64,000 nt of DNA. It comes from Fen-1362 sp964597035. Lineage in GTDB: Bacteria; Planctomycetota; Phycisphaerae; Sedimentisphaerales; Anaerobacaceae. The stretch covers positions 26,340-90,339 of the forward strand of contig CAZQWM010000007.1 in NCBI GenBank assembly GCA_964597035.1, given 5' to 3'. Both the position numbers and the translations under genes were made by a program. The first letter of the stretch is position 1. The number at the start of each line of letters is the position of its first letter. The notes below the pieces were generated by a model. That model was not told where the DNA came from. It searched no databases and saw only the letters and a list, made by a program, of their open reading frames with translations. Of this stretch, positions 24,065 to 32,862 are shown piece by piece.

Positions 24065-25045
24065 TTAAAGCTCATCAGCTAAGGATTCATTCCACCAGTC
24101 CGGCTCCCGGAAATATCGCTTAAGCATCATCGCAGCATTGACACCATCGCCTACGGCGGTAGCAAGCTGCATAGCAGCACCGATTCTGCAGTCGCCGGCA
24201 ACAAAGACACCGGGAACAGCAGTCCTAAGGTATGCGCAATCGCATTTAATGTAGCCATTTTCATTCAGCTCGACAAAACCCTTCAAGAAGCCAGTGTTGG
24301 GGACCATTCCAATGAATATAAAAACGCCGTCACAGGGATAGTCTTGTTCAGAACCATTCTTGACGTTTTTCAATCGAACGGACTCAACTTTGTCTTTTCC
24401 CTGAATTGCTGTGGCGATTGTGCTGTATTTTATTATCAGATTGGTATTCGGCTCCTTGGCCTTGGCCAGCAGTTCTTCCTGAAGCACCTTTGTCGCCCGA
24501 AACTCGTCTCTGCGGTGAATCAGTGTTACCTTCGATGCATATTGGCACAGGTGCAGAGTATCTTCAACCGCGGTGTTGCCACCCCCTATCGCCACCACGG
24601 CCTTGCCCTTGAAAAAAGGAGCGTCGCACGTTCCACAGTAGCTGACGCCTGCGCCGGCGCTGCGAAATTTGTCTTCGCCGGGAACACCGAGCTTGCGATA
24701 GTCGCTGCCGGGTGAAAGTATGACCGAGCGAGTAATGTATTTGTCTTCGTCGCAGGTAACTTCGACATCGCCGTTGTCGAGCTTTCTAAGGGCAGTTACC
24801 TCGGCTCCGGTTTTAATTTCGGCGCCGAAGCTAACGGCCTGGTTTTGCATTCTTCCGATAAGCTCCGGTCCGCCTATACGCTCGAAGCCGGGATAGTTTT
24901 CGATCCTGTCTGTAGTATTGATTTGGCCGCCGGGCATAAACTTTTCGAGTATCAGTGTTCTCAGCCGGTCTCTCGAAGTATAAAGCGCCGCAGCCAGCCC
25001 CGCAGGTCCGGCACCGACTATTATACAATCGTATTTGTCCGCCAT
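24065..25045 (-). CDS. trxB: Thioredoxin reductase
   Basis: NADPH-dependent flavoenzyme that reduces thioredoxin. The 326-residue product has the FAD-binding GAGPAGLAAALYTSR near the N-terminus, the redox pair C137/C140 in SYCGTCDAPFF, the NADPH-binding AIGGGNTAVEDTLHL followed by HRRDEFRA, and the C-terminal VFVAGDCR. The active-site loop reads CGTCDA where most family members have CATCDG, a mild change that keeps both cysteines. GGGAG lies before the ATG. It points toward trxA across the AT-rich island. Confidence 0.95.
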   Translation of the reverse strand: MADKYDCIIVGAGPAGLAAALYTSRDRLRTLILEKFMPGGQINTTDRIENYPGFERIGGPELIGRMQNQAVSFGAEIKTGAEVTALRKLDNGDVEVTCDEDKYITRSVILSPGSDYRKLGVPGEDKFRSAGAGVSYCGTCDAPFFKGKAVVAIGGGNTAVEDTLHLCQYASKVTLIHRRDEFRATKVLQEELLAKAKEPNTNLIIKYSTIATAIQGKDKVESVRLKNVKNGSEQDYPCDGVFIFIGMVPNTGFLKGFVELNENGYIKCDCAYLRTAVPGVFVAGDCRIGAAMQLATAVGDGVNAAMMLKRYFREPDWWNESLADEL

Positions 25046-25183
25046 AAGTACTCCCTGTCAGCTAAAACGTATTATCTTAAACAGGTAAAATATCAATGCG
25101 AGGCAGGATAGCAAAGTTTGCAGGTAACTTCCAGAGCATTCCTTCACATTTGATTGTCGCTCAATATCGCCGGCACAAGATGG

Positions 25184-25212
25184 TTGATACAGTTCTTTCG
25201 GCGGTGTATAGT
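25184..25212 (+). promoter_or_regulatory. Promoter of the FG-GAP protein gene
   Basis: TTGATA (25184-25189) and TATAGT (25207-25212) are separated by 17 bases, about 45 bases before the GTG start codon, which itself has a GGAGG site. It may also serve mnmA, whose start is 28 bases below the FG-GAP stop. Confidence 0.6.
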
Positions 25213-25258
25213 GACTCGACAGGACGATTTATTAACGGATTTTTAATGGAGGCGTCAG

Positions 25259-27694
25259 GTGCGAACCATCAGGAACATAACCATATTATTATGTATATCG
25301 GCGGTTACAGCAGGCGCGGGCAAGCCGGAAAAGCATACGGCGGGCAAGCGAATGAGGATGCTGGAAAGCTCACTGAAACAACGGGATGCCAACCAGCCCG
25401 ATTCAAACGATATCAGCGAATACTATGGATTCGGCGAGATGGAGATAATCAAGCTGGACTACGGCATCCAGAGCTTGCTGATTGCGGACTTCGACGGCGA
25501 CGGGCGAAACGATATCGCGGTCGCCAATAACACCAAAGCCGGCATCGAGATTCTGCTGCAAAAAGACAAACCCGGCTCCGAAGAACAGGAAGTGGCCGTA
25601 GACCCGAATGATGAGGACATAAATGCGCTGGTTGGCCTGAGCCGGTTCCGCAGGCAGACCGTGCCGGTTTCACAAAGAATATACAGCTTGGTTGCCGGCG
25701 ACCTGAATGCGGACGGACTGGTCGATCTGGCATTTTACGGTGAGCCGAGAGGACTGTACGTAATGCTGCAAAAACCCGACAAAGAGAAAGAGCAAAAGAA
25801 TCCCGCCTGGCAGACAAAAAAACGCATCGCTATTGACGACGCTTTGCCGAGCGAGAATGCTCTTGTCTGTGCGGATATAAACAACGACGGGAAAAAGGAT
25901 TTGATTCTGGCCAGCTTAAATACGGTTTACATAGTGCTGCAAAAGCAAGACGGGACATTAGCCGAGCCGGTTAAATACGCAAGCGCTGCGAGAATTCTCG
26001 GAGTCGATGCGGGCGACCTGAACGGCGACGACAAATGCGACCTGATTGCCGTGACCGACGACGCAGACCGGCCGATTCATGTTCGGCTCGGACAGCAGAC
26101 GAATCAATTAGGTCCCCAGATGCGGCTTTTCATCGAAAGGCCGCTTGCGCTGGAACTCTCGGATATCGACGGTAAAAAGGGAGCGGAAGTCGTTACTATA
26201 GACGCGGTGAGCAGACGGCTGGTCTGTTACGAGTTTATCGCCGACGAATCGCAGGATGAAGACTGGCCCGTGCTCTTTTATCCCCTAACTGCGGGTAAAG
26301 ACAGTGACAAGCGAGACCTCGTAATCGGGGACATAGACGGCGACGGACTTTCGGACGTGGTATTAAGCGAGCCGGGCGCAGCAGAGCTTGTCTGGTATAA
26401 GCAGATTGCCGGCGTGGGGCTGGCGGAGCCGGAGAGATTCCCCGCCCTGGCAGGAACGGACACACTATCTATCACAGACATCGACGACGACGGCCGCAAT
26501 GAAATCGGCGTGCTGAGCGTTCAGGAAAAGGTCATTGGGATAAGCAGATTCGAGGAAGGGAGATTGTCTTTTCCTCAAGCCATCGATATACCTGGTGAGC
26601 CGCTGGCTATGGAGCTTACGGATGTGGACGCCGATGGTGCGATAGATTGTATATATATCGCCCGGTCGCAAAAGGACACGAGGTCGTTCGGCGTAATCTA
26701 TGACGTAGCCCAAGCAAATCGGACCGATGTGAACAGCGTCATGGAGGTTGAACTGAAACGGCTGGTTGCCAATCCGCAGGGTATCAAAGCAGTTGACGTT
26801 GACCAGGACGGACTAAAAGACGTGCTCGTTTTTATCAGATACGAGCTACCCATTCTGATTCGCCAGACAGAGAAAAGAACTTTTGAAGTCGTAGACTCTC
26901 CGGGAGCGCAGACGAGCTTGATTAAAGAGGCGATGGTCCGCTCAACCGCAGTATCTGACATTGACGGCCGGGCCGGTGATGAGCTACTGGTAGCACAGAA
27001 CAATTTTGCCCGGAGCATGGTCCTCTCAGACGGAAGCTGGACCGTTATCGACCAGTACAACGCCAAAAGCGCCGAGAACCGGATTTCGGCGGTTGCAGTC
27101 GTGCATCTCAAAGGCAGTCCGACAGAGACCCCTGCAATACTGCTGCTGGATGGATACAAGGGTCGGCTTCAGATTCTTTCAGCGGGCGATGACAAAACTT
27201 ACCGCTTCGATAAAGAGCTTGATGTGGGAACATGGAACGCTGCAGCGGGAATAAAGATGATGCTCGCCTCGCTGACAGGGGCAACAGAGACAGATATTGT
27301 GCTGTTTGACAGCGAGAAATTCGCGATTGTTGTCCCGCCGGGCGCGGGCACCTTGCAGCCGGGGCTGGAGCAGAAGCTCAGCTACGAGACGAAGATTAAG
27401 GACGGCAGCTACGGCAATTTTACCACCGGTGACATAAACGGCGACGGGCTGGTGGATATCATAATGGTCGAATACAAACACAATCACATTGAGATACTGG
27501 CGCTGGATTCGACGTGCAGAGCAATACCTGCGATGCGGTTCAAGATATTCGAGGACAAAAGTTACCGCGAAATGAGACCGAGGCAGACGGCTGTTGAGCC
27601 GCGACAGCTCAAGGTCGCAGATGTTACCGGCGACGGCAAAGCGGACCTCGTAACCGTCATACACGACAGGATAATCGTCTATCCCCAGGATTGA
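25259..27694 (+). CDS. Secreted FG-GAP/VCBS repeat protein
   Basis: An 811-residue exported protein built almost entirely of FG-GAP/VCBS repeats, expected to form one or two beta-propellers with a calcium loop in each blade. The signal peptide is NITILLCISAVTAGAG. About twelve loops of the form DxDxDGxxD are visible along the chain, for example DFDGDGRNDI, DLNADGLVDL, DINNDGKKDL, DIDGDGLSDV, DVDQDGLKDV, DINGDGLVDI and DVTGDGKADL. There is no enzymatic or anchoring domain, so a binding or adhesive role outside the cytoplasm is likely. The start is GTG with GGAGG seven bases upstream. The partner is unknown. Confidence 0.85.
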   Translation: MRTIRNITILLCISAVTAGAGKPEKHTAGKRMRMLESSLKQRDANQPDSNDISEYYGFGEMEIIKLDYGIQSLLIADFDGDGRNDIAVANNTKAGIEILLQKDKPGSEEQEVAVDPNDEDINALVGLSRFRRQTVPVSQRIYSLVAGDLNADGLVDLAFYGEPRGLYVMLQKPDKEKEQKNPAWQTKKRIAIDDALPSENALVCADINNDGKKDLILASLNTVYIVLQKQDGTLAEPVKYASAARILGVDAGDLNGDDKCDLIAVTDDADRPIHVRLGQQTNQLGPQMRLFIERPLALELSDIDGKKGAEVVTIDAVSRRLVCYEFIADESQDEDWPVLFYPLTAGKDSDKRDLVIGDIDGDGLSDVVLSEPGAAELVWYKQIAGVGLAEPERFPALAGTDTLSITDIDDDGRNEIGVLSVQEKVIGISRFEEGRLSFPQAIDIPGEPLAMELTDVDADGAIDCIYIARSQKDTRSFGVIYDVAQANRTDVNSVMEVELKRLVANPQGIKAVDVDQDGLKDVLVFIRYELPILIRQTEKRTFEVVDSPGAQTSLIKEAMVRSTAVSDIDGRAGDELLVAQNNFARSMVLSDGSWTVIDQYNAKSAENRISAVAVVHLKGSPTETPAILLLDGYKGRLQILSAGDDKTYRFDKELDVGTWNAAAGIKMMLASLTGATETDIVLFDSEKFAIVVPPGAGTLQPGLEQKLSYETKIKDGSYGNFTTGDINGDGLVDIIMVEYKHNHIEILALDSTCRAIPAMRFKIFEDKSYREMRPRQTAVEPRQLKVADVTGDGKADLVTVIHDRIIVYPQD

Positions 27695-27722
27695 GTTATA
27701 CTACAAAATCGCGTCGAACAAG

Positions 27723-28778
27723 ATGGGCAAAAAAGGAATCAGGGTCCTCGTTGCGCTGAGCGGCGGAGTGGATAGCTCCACCGCTGCGGCGATTTTATTA
27801 CGGGCCGGCTACGATTGCTCGGGCGTTTTTATGATAACGCACGACAGTGCAGAACAGGCCCAGTCGTCAGCTCAACAGGCGGCAAAACAACTGGGTATCG
27901 AATTGCACGTGCTGGATGTCCGCGATGATTTCGAGCAAATCATCAAGTACTTTTGCGACGAATACAAAGCCGGCAGGACACCGAATCCCTGTGTGGTGTG
28001 CAACAAGCTTATGAAGTTCGGCAAACTATGGGAATTCGCAAAGAGCACGGGCGCGGAGTTTCTGGCGACGGGACATTATGCAAGAATCCTGCCGACGAAA
28101 GATGGCAAAGGACTATTCAGAGCAGTCGACGAAATGAAAGACCAGTCCTATGCGCTGGCGATGATTGATAGAGGGATACTCGAACACATCATTCTGCCTA
28201 TGGGCCAACTCACAAAGACGCAAACACGGCAAATTGCAAAAGAGCTGGGACTATCAACAGCGAGCAGCAGGGAATCACAGGAAATTTGCTTCATCCCTGA
28301 TAACAACCATATTGCTTTTCTCGAAAATCGTTGCCCGGAAATGGTCAGCAAAGGCAAAGTTATTGATATTAACGGCCGGGTGCTGGGCGAACACAACGGT
28401 ATTCACCGCTTCACCATCGGCCAGCGGCGTGGCGTGCGAATCGCCATGGGCCAGCCCTGGTATGTCGTAAAAATCGACGCGGAAACAAACACCGTAACTC
28501 TTGGCCCCAAGGACGAGATTATGCACAAAGAGCTTGTAGCTGATGAAGTCAACTGGTTAATGAAAGAACCAGCGTCGGCTCTCAGAGCAAAGGTGAAGAT
28601 TCGCTACAACGCAAAAGGTATCGATGCAACCGTGACCCCACAAGGCCGCAGGGCCGGCATCGAGCTCGACGAGCCTGTGGCGGCGATAACGCCGGGGCAA
28701 TTGGCTGTCTTCTATATCCAGGAACAAACCAATATGCGGGTTGCAGGGGCCAGCTGGATAGAGAAAGCAGCTAATTAA
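27723..28778 (+). CDS. mnmA: tRNA-specific 2-thiouridylase MnmA
   Basis: Thiolates U34 of tRNA-Glu, -Gln and -Lys, using ATP to activate the base and a persulfide as sulfur source. The 351-residue protein has the PP-loop SGGVDSS (13-19), the catalytic pair C93 (NPCVVCNKLMKFG) and C189 (ESQEICFIPDN), the ATGHYAR motif and the C-terminal FTIGQRRG barrel. The segment after the PP-loop is shorter than usual and lacks the Trp/Cys of enterobacterial MnmA. All catalytic residues are kept. It is probably read from the upstream FG-GAP transcript. Confidence 0.94.
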   Translation: MGKKGIRVLVALSGGVDSSTAAAILLRAGYDCSGVFMITHDSAEQAQSSAQQAAKQLGIELHVLDVRDDFEQIIKYFCDEYKAGRTPNPCVVCNKLMKFGKLWEFAKSTGAEFLATGHYARILPTKDGKGLFRAVDEMKDQSYALAMIDRGILEHIILPMGQLTKTQTRQIAKELGLSTASSRESQEICFIPDNNHIAFLENRCPEMVSKGKVIDINGRVLGEHNGIHRFTIGQRRGVRIAMGQPWYVVKIDAETNTVTLGPKDEIMHKELVADEVNWLMKEPASALRAKVKIRYNAKGIDATVTPQGRRAGIELDEPVAAITPGQLAVFYIQEQTNMRVAGASWIEKAAN

Positions 28779-28973
28779 CATTTTCAGAATGCAAAAATGC
28801 GGCTTTTTGGAAACTGTTTGAAATGCTTGACCCGTTTATATAAACGCCCCATATTAACAGCCGGCATATGCCATTGTACCAGGCAGAAACTTCTTTATAA
28901 GCCCCTATAAATACAGAACTTACAGCAACTGCCCTCGACTGGCCAAATTTTTTCACATCCTATAACATTTTTC

Positions 28974-29003
28974 TTGACATAAACCTGGTAAATCTGCTAT
29001 GCT
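28974..29003 (+). promoter_or_regulatory. sigma-70 promoter of the PEP-CTERM gene
   Basis: TTGACA (28974-28979) and TATGCT (28998-29003) are separated by 18 bases. The predicted transcription start near 29010 leaves a leader of about 285 bases before the coding region. The preceding stretch 28779-28973 contains only a weak AT-rich inverted repeat (CAAAAA/TTTTTG near 28793) after mnmA. Confidence 0.7.
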
Positions 29004-29009
29004 TAGAGT

Positions 29010-29294
29010 TGCCAAGAGTAGCATATCAAATGTGTAGATATAGTGGTTCTGTTGGCTCCCTCGAGAGGAGGGTTAGCCAAAACGCTAAAGCAGTTGCGTG
29101 CGTTGGTTTCTGTTGAACAAGCACAAGGTTAAATGGTGAAAGTCAAATTAGTGCTTGTTTGATGTTATTCGAGGCAGGCGCAACGTGTGGGTGATGAGTT
29201 TGTTTGTGTCCGCCGAGAATGACAGGATTCTTTGGCTTGTTGCCAAGACATCGAAAGAAGAGAGTAACAAAGAACCGAAGAAGGAGGAGTAGAT
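29010..29294 (+). ncRNA. Long structured 5' leader of the PEP-CTERM gene
   Basis: About 285 bases between a strong promoter and the start codon, without an open frame. Two strong hairpins are visible. One is TTGGCT-CCCTC-gagag-GAGGG-tt-AGCCAA at 29052-29080 (11 pairs with a two-base bulge). The other pairs AACAAGCAC (29116-29124) with GTGCTTGTT (29151-29159), nine perfect pairs. A third small one is TTGGC/GCCAA near 29232-29246, and TTGCCAAGA occurs as a direct repeat near both ends of the leader. No known riboswitch class was matched; a cis-regulatory RNA is plausible. Confidence 0.4.
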
Positions 29295-29963
29295 ATGTGT
29301 AGAAAGTTAGTTTTGCTTTGTCTTTTAGCTGCTCTTACGAGCACAAGTTATGGTGTCGACCTCGTTATAGGCGACTGGGAAGACGATAGTGGCGATGGAT
29401 GGATTGACTGGGGTAGCAAGGAATCGATTGCTGCTCCCGCAAGCCCCAACGATGTTGCCGCGTACGCCTTTTACCAGACAGTGGGCGTCACCCTTCACGA
29501 CTATTCCCTGGGAGTGTCCCAAGCTGGATGGGGTCAGAGCTTAGCCAAACAGTTAAACGCCGCTGAAAGAGCCGCTTTTATGGCCGGCAACACGTTCACC
29601 GTCGACTTTTCGGTCGCGGTCGAGCCCGGTGACCCCTGTGCAGCCGGCTGGACCGAGCTGTATGAGGTCGCTATGAATGCCGCAGGTCCCGGTTGGACAG
29701 CTATGGACGGCGTTCCCGCGTGTCAATACTACTGGTATACGGATGCAGCCGAGCGGACGACAACGGTCGTGATAGATTACACCGATTTCCGCGAGGCAAT
29801 CACGGGTACCGACTACATTGAGATAATCCTCGCGCTGAATACAGGCGGTGGCGCACCTCCGGAGATGTACTTCGATAATGCAAGGTTGAGTGGTGTTCCT
29901 GAGCCGACAACGATCGCACTGCTGGGTCTGGGCAGTCTGGCGTTGCTCCGCAGGAAACGGTAG
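29295..29963 (+). CDS. PEP-CTERM sorted secreted protein
   Basis: A 222-residue exported protein of unknown function with a PEP-CTERM sorting signal. It starts with a signal peptide (LVLLCLLAALTSTSYG), has a Trp- and Asp-rich beta-type middle domain (VIGDWEDDSGDGWIDWG, reminiscent of carbohydrate-binding folds), and ends in VPEPTTIALLGLGSLALL plus the basic tail RRKR. The tail predicts processing by an exosortase encoded elsewhere. The start is ATG with GAAGGAGGAG upstream. It stands alone with its own promoter, long leader and terminator. Confidence 0.85.
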   Translation: MCRKLVLLCLLAALTSTSYGVDLVIGDWEDDSGDGWIDWGSKESIAAPASPNDVAAYAFYQTVGVTLHDYSLGVSQAGWGQSLAKQLNAAERAAFMAGNTFTVDFSVAVEPGDPCAAGWTELYEVAMNAAGPGWTAMDGVPACQYYWYTDAAERTTTVVIDYTDFREAITGTDYIEIILALNTGGGAPPEMYFDNARLSGVPEPTTIALLGLGSLALLRRKR

Positions 29964-29997
29964 CTCTTAGCTACAAAGGCAAGTTAGTTAGTTCTAT

Positions 29998-30040
29998 CGG
30001 GGCCTGCTCCGAGAAATTGGGGCAGGCCCCGGTTGTTTTA
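29998..30040 (+). terminator. Rho-independent terminator of the PEP-CTERM gene
   Basis: CGGGGCCTGC and GCAGGCCCCG (29998-30031) form a perfect ten-pair GC-rich stem around a 14-base loop, followed by TTGTTTTA. It lies 35 bases past the stop codon. The stretch from here to the next promoter (30041-30206) shows no gene or other structure. Confidence 0.8.
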
Positions 30041-30206
30041 TCACAGGCCCGATAAATTTCCCCGTCGAGGAAACTCCCCTGTAGGCTCATTTCCAAACCT
30101 CTTAAATCCCCTTTGGCCAGGGCACTTCAAGCATTCCCTGCCGGAGGATTATCGGTCCAGCCCCGCCTAACCGGCCCCCTGCCATTAGAACAATGGACTG
30201 CTAATT

Positions 30207-30234
30207 TTGCATAGCAACAATCTGCTATTATACT
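30207..30234 (+). promoter_or_regulatory. Promoter of the pilin-like operon
   Basis: TTGCAT (30207-30212) and TATACT (30229-30234) are separated by 16 bases; the -10 is close to consensus. It leaves a leader of about 130 bases before the GTG at 30373, which has an AAGGAG site. Confidence 0.5.
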
Positions 30235-30372
30235 TTAAATAAATGCCGATAAGAGCGAGAAGAGGCATAGCTCCACACGCACCCGCATCCGGGATAAGCC
30301 TTGAGCGCGTGGCGTAATCCCAGCGCAGGCAAAATATAAGAATCTGCAAGAAGACTCAAAGGAGAATATCAA

Positions 30373-30825
30373 GTGAATCCAACAAGAAAACCAGCCGAGC
30401 GTTACATATTGCACCCCGAGACGCCTTTTGCGGCAAAGTACAGGCGAGTACGTGGCGTAAGTTTAATTGAAGTAATGATAGCCGCTCTGATTCTGGTAAT
30501 CGCCATTATCGGCACATCGGGCACCTATGTCTCAGGACGACAACATATCGTAGGCCGGCGGTATTACCAGGGAGCAGCGCAACTGGCTTCCGAGCGAATT
30601 GAACAGCTTAAAGCCGCTGGTTACGAGAACATAGCCGAAGGTGTAAGCGAGGAGTCAGACCTCTCAGTCGGCGGCGTGGTCTATGTGAGGCGAACTTCAA
30701 TAGCACTGTCGGCAGAGCCAACTCCGTCGATTCCCAAGCCCTGCAAAAAGGCCACAGTGACTATCGAATGGACGATAGGAACCCAACTGCGACAAGCGAG
30801 TCTTGTAACTTATATAGGGCCCTGA
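30373..30825 (+). CDS. Prepilin-type protein (PilV/GspI-like minor pilin)
   Basis: A 150-residue type IV pilin-like protein. The class III signal is RVRG|VSLIEVMIAALILVIAIIG, with Gly at -1 and Glu at +5, followed by the hydrophobic helix that anchors it in the membrane until assembly. The leader is long, about 30 residues. After the helix comes SERIEQLKAAGYENI, a pattern common in PilV/GspI-type minor pilins, and a small beta domain. It opens a four-gene run with two PilX-like proteins, suggesting the tip or initiation complex of a pilus or pseudopilus. The start is GTG. Confidence 0.8.
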   Translation: MNPTRKPAERYILHPETPFAAKYRRVRGVSLIEVMIAALILVIAIIGTSGTYVSGRQHIVGRRYYQGAAQLASERIEQLKAAGYENIAEGVSEESDLSVGGVVYVRRTSIALSAEPTPSIPKPCKKATVTIEWTIGTQLRQASLVTYIGP

Positions 30826-30828
30826 CCT

Positions 30829-31314
30829 ATGCGCAAAACAAAATCCCCAAATCGGACCGGCCTGACGCTGGTAGAGCTGGTAGTAGCCCTGGCCGCTGCA
30901 GTTATGGTCATATTTGCTACGGCTATCATGCTGGTCGCCGGAGAAAAGTCCTGGGACCGCAGCATGCAGCTGGCCAATCTGCGAAGAGATGCGGCAAACG
31001 CAATGCTCGAAATGAAGCGGGCGATGAGGTCCGGCAGTCTGGCAGAACTCGACACGGATGACGAAGGAGTAACAATACACACCCCAGGCGGATGGGTACA
31101 TTACTGGTTTGACCCCGGCACAAACGACCTGATATACCAACTTGAGGGAGGCGATCCGCAGATGTTATTGGACGGCACAGCGCAGTCAGTCGATTTCGAG
31201 CTGGCCGGCACTGCCAACAACGCGGTCAGCGTTAAAATTCAACTACAGGACGGAGACTGCCAAGTGCAGTTCTCAACCACGACAATGATGCGAAATCACG
31301 TAGCAGGAACCTGA
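30829..31314 (+). CDS. Prepilin-type protein (PilW/GspJ-like minor pilin)
   Basis: A 161-residue pilin-like protein with the signal NRTG|LTLVELVVALAAAVMVIFATAI (Gly -1, Glu +5) and a short leader of 11 residues. The globular part has DAANAMLEMKRAMRSG, a helix typical of PilW/GspJ proteins, then a beta domain. It starts three bases after the previous gene and is followed 13 bases later by the first PilX-like gene. Its role would be to help nucleate pilus assembly with its neighbours. The exact minor-pilin class is inferred from order and length. Confidence 0.78.
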   Translation: MRKTKSPNRTGLTLVELVVALAAAVMVIFATAIMLVAGEKSWDRSMQLANLRRDAANAMLEMKRAMRSGSLAELDTDDEGVTIHTPGGWVHYWFDPGTNDLIYQLEGGDPQMLLDGTAQSVDFELAGTANNAVSVKIQLQDGDCQVQFSTTTMMRNHVAGT

Positions 31315-31327
31315 AGGAGGGTTTTAT

Positions 31328-32845
31328 ATGCTCAGAAAACAAAAAGGTGCGGTGCTGCCATTAGTTGTATTAATGACCATAATTTTTGCAATTCTGGGTA
31401 TTGCACTGCTGCGCCTGGCTGAAAACGAAATATCGCTGACCAGAATCGACGTGGACAAAACCAAGGCCTTTTATCTCGCCGAGACAGGTCTGGCGAAGCT
31501 GAGCGAAACGCTGACGGGCGACGCCACAATTAACACGGATGAGGTTTTCGAAGGCACAACCGAACAAGGCAACTATCAGGTCGAATTCGACATCATTGGA
31601 AGTACAGTTTACGCGGTCTCAACAGGCACATCCGGAACAGTCGATAAGAAAATACGCGTGCAAGTATCATTTCTTGCGCCTCCTTTCGAGGATGCCGTGT
31701 ATGCGAGGAACGGCAGCGGAAAAAACTGGTCTTTTATGCTGAGAGGAAAAGGCGACCCTGTCGCGACAAAAAGCGGTGAAAAAGGAGGACGTGATATAAT
31801 CAGAGGAAATATATCTGTGGATGGAGATGCATATTTCTTTGAAGAAAGCAGCGTAAATCCCGCACCCGCCCCCAATATATGGGGTCTGGCCGGAGATGTC
31901 AGCGCAACCGGAGGTATCTCTGTTCTGGATAGTGCCAGCATATCGGGTGCGACGAGCCCATTCGGCGAGGAACCACCGCCGGTTGACCTGACAGAAATGG
32001 ATTATGCGAATAATAATACTCACAACGTATCGCAGATATTCCAGGCCGCCGGCGTTACATCCGGAACACTGCCTTCAGGCAATGAGCTGCGTGATATCTT
32101 CGTGATAAATCCTTCAAACAGAAGTGCCGAATGCAGCAGCACCACCGGCAACGACTACTTCCTCGAACCGACAAAGGTCACAGGAGGCGGAAGCCAGAAA
32201 GATGCGACGACACCGCTGCATCTTGGTAATGAAAGGGTATACTACATCGACGGAGACGTGTGGATACATAATCAGGTGACATACGGTTTTCTCGTGGACG
32301 GAAAAGTAACAATCGTCGCGACCGGCGACATACATATCAGCGACAATGTCAAATACGCCGACGACAGCAGCATTCTGGGCCTTATAGCACTCGGCAAGTA
32401 CGACAACTCCGGCCAGCTGACAAGCGGAGGAAACGTATACTTCGGTGACCCGCGTTATGGAACGATGTACACTGTTTCAGCACTAATGTTTGCAGGCAAT
32501 GATTTCCTTTACAGCACTGATGCGGTTTCCCGCGCAGTAGGCGAGCCAACAACAGGTTTTACCGTCAACGGCAGCTTTGCCGCTATGAATCAGGTCTTGG
32601 TCGAGCGGGACTGGTACACAAAAGGCACCATAGCAAGACCGGCACGCTATAACTCCATAACCAATCAATGGATTGATTCCGAGACGGGGACGGCACTAAC
32701 CTCTACGGAAATCACCTCTCTCAGGCATTATCAAATGATTGTCAATTATGATGAGAGAGTTAGAAACGCTGATACACAGCCCCCGGGCCTGCCACGAGGC
32801 GGCACGGGAATTTTCACCGGCTTCTCAAACTGGGAAGAGCTGTAA
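31328..32845 (+). CDS. PilX-like pilus assembly protein, copy 1
   Basis: A 505-residue protein with a PilX-type N-terminus (GAVLPLVVLMTIIFAILGIALLRLAENE, no Glu at +5) followed by a helix TKAFYLAETGLAKLSE. The remaining 400 residues form a large beta-rich domain with Gly/Asn-rich turns (GGRDIIRGNISVDGDAYFF, GDVSATGGISVLDSASISG) suggestive of a beta-helix, and a C-terminus RNADTQPPGLPRGG. It is much larger than PilX of Neisseria (about 160 residues). Copy 2 directly downstream matches it along its whole length, including DYANNNTHNV and QPPGLPRGGT. It may form a tip adhesin. Confidence 0.75.
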   Translation: MLRKQKGAVLPLVVLMTIIFAILGIALLRLAENEISLTRIDVDKTKAFYLAETGLAKLSETLTGDATINTDEVFEGTTEQGNYQVEFDIIGSTVYAVSTGTSGTVDKKIRVQVSFLAPPFEDAVYARNGSGKNWSFMLRGKGDPVATKSGEKGGRDIIRGNISVDGDAYFFEESSVNPAPAPNIWGLAGDVSATGGISVLDSASISGATSPFGEEPPPVDLTEMDYANNNTHNVSQIFQAAGVTSGTLPSGNELRDIFVINPSNRSAECSSTTGNDYFLEPTKVTGGGSQKDATTPLHLGNERVYYIDGDVWIHNQVTYGFLVDGKVTIVATGDIHISDNVKYADDSSILGLIALGKYDNSGQLTSGGNVYFGDPRYGTMYTVSALMFAGNDFLYSTDAVSRAVGEPTTGFTVNGSFAAMNQVLVERDWYTKGTIARPARYNSITNQWIDSETGTALTSTEITSLRHYQMIVNYDERVRNADTQPPGLPRGGTGIFTGFSNWEEL

Positions 32846-32862
32846 CCGGCTGAAAGACAGTT

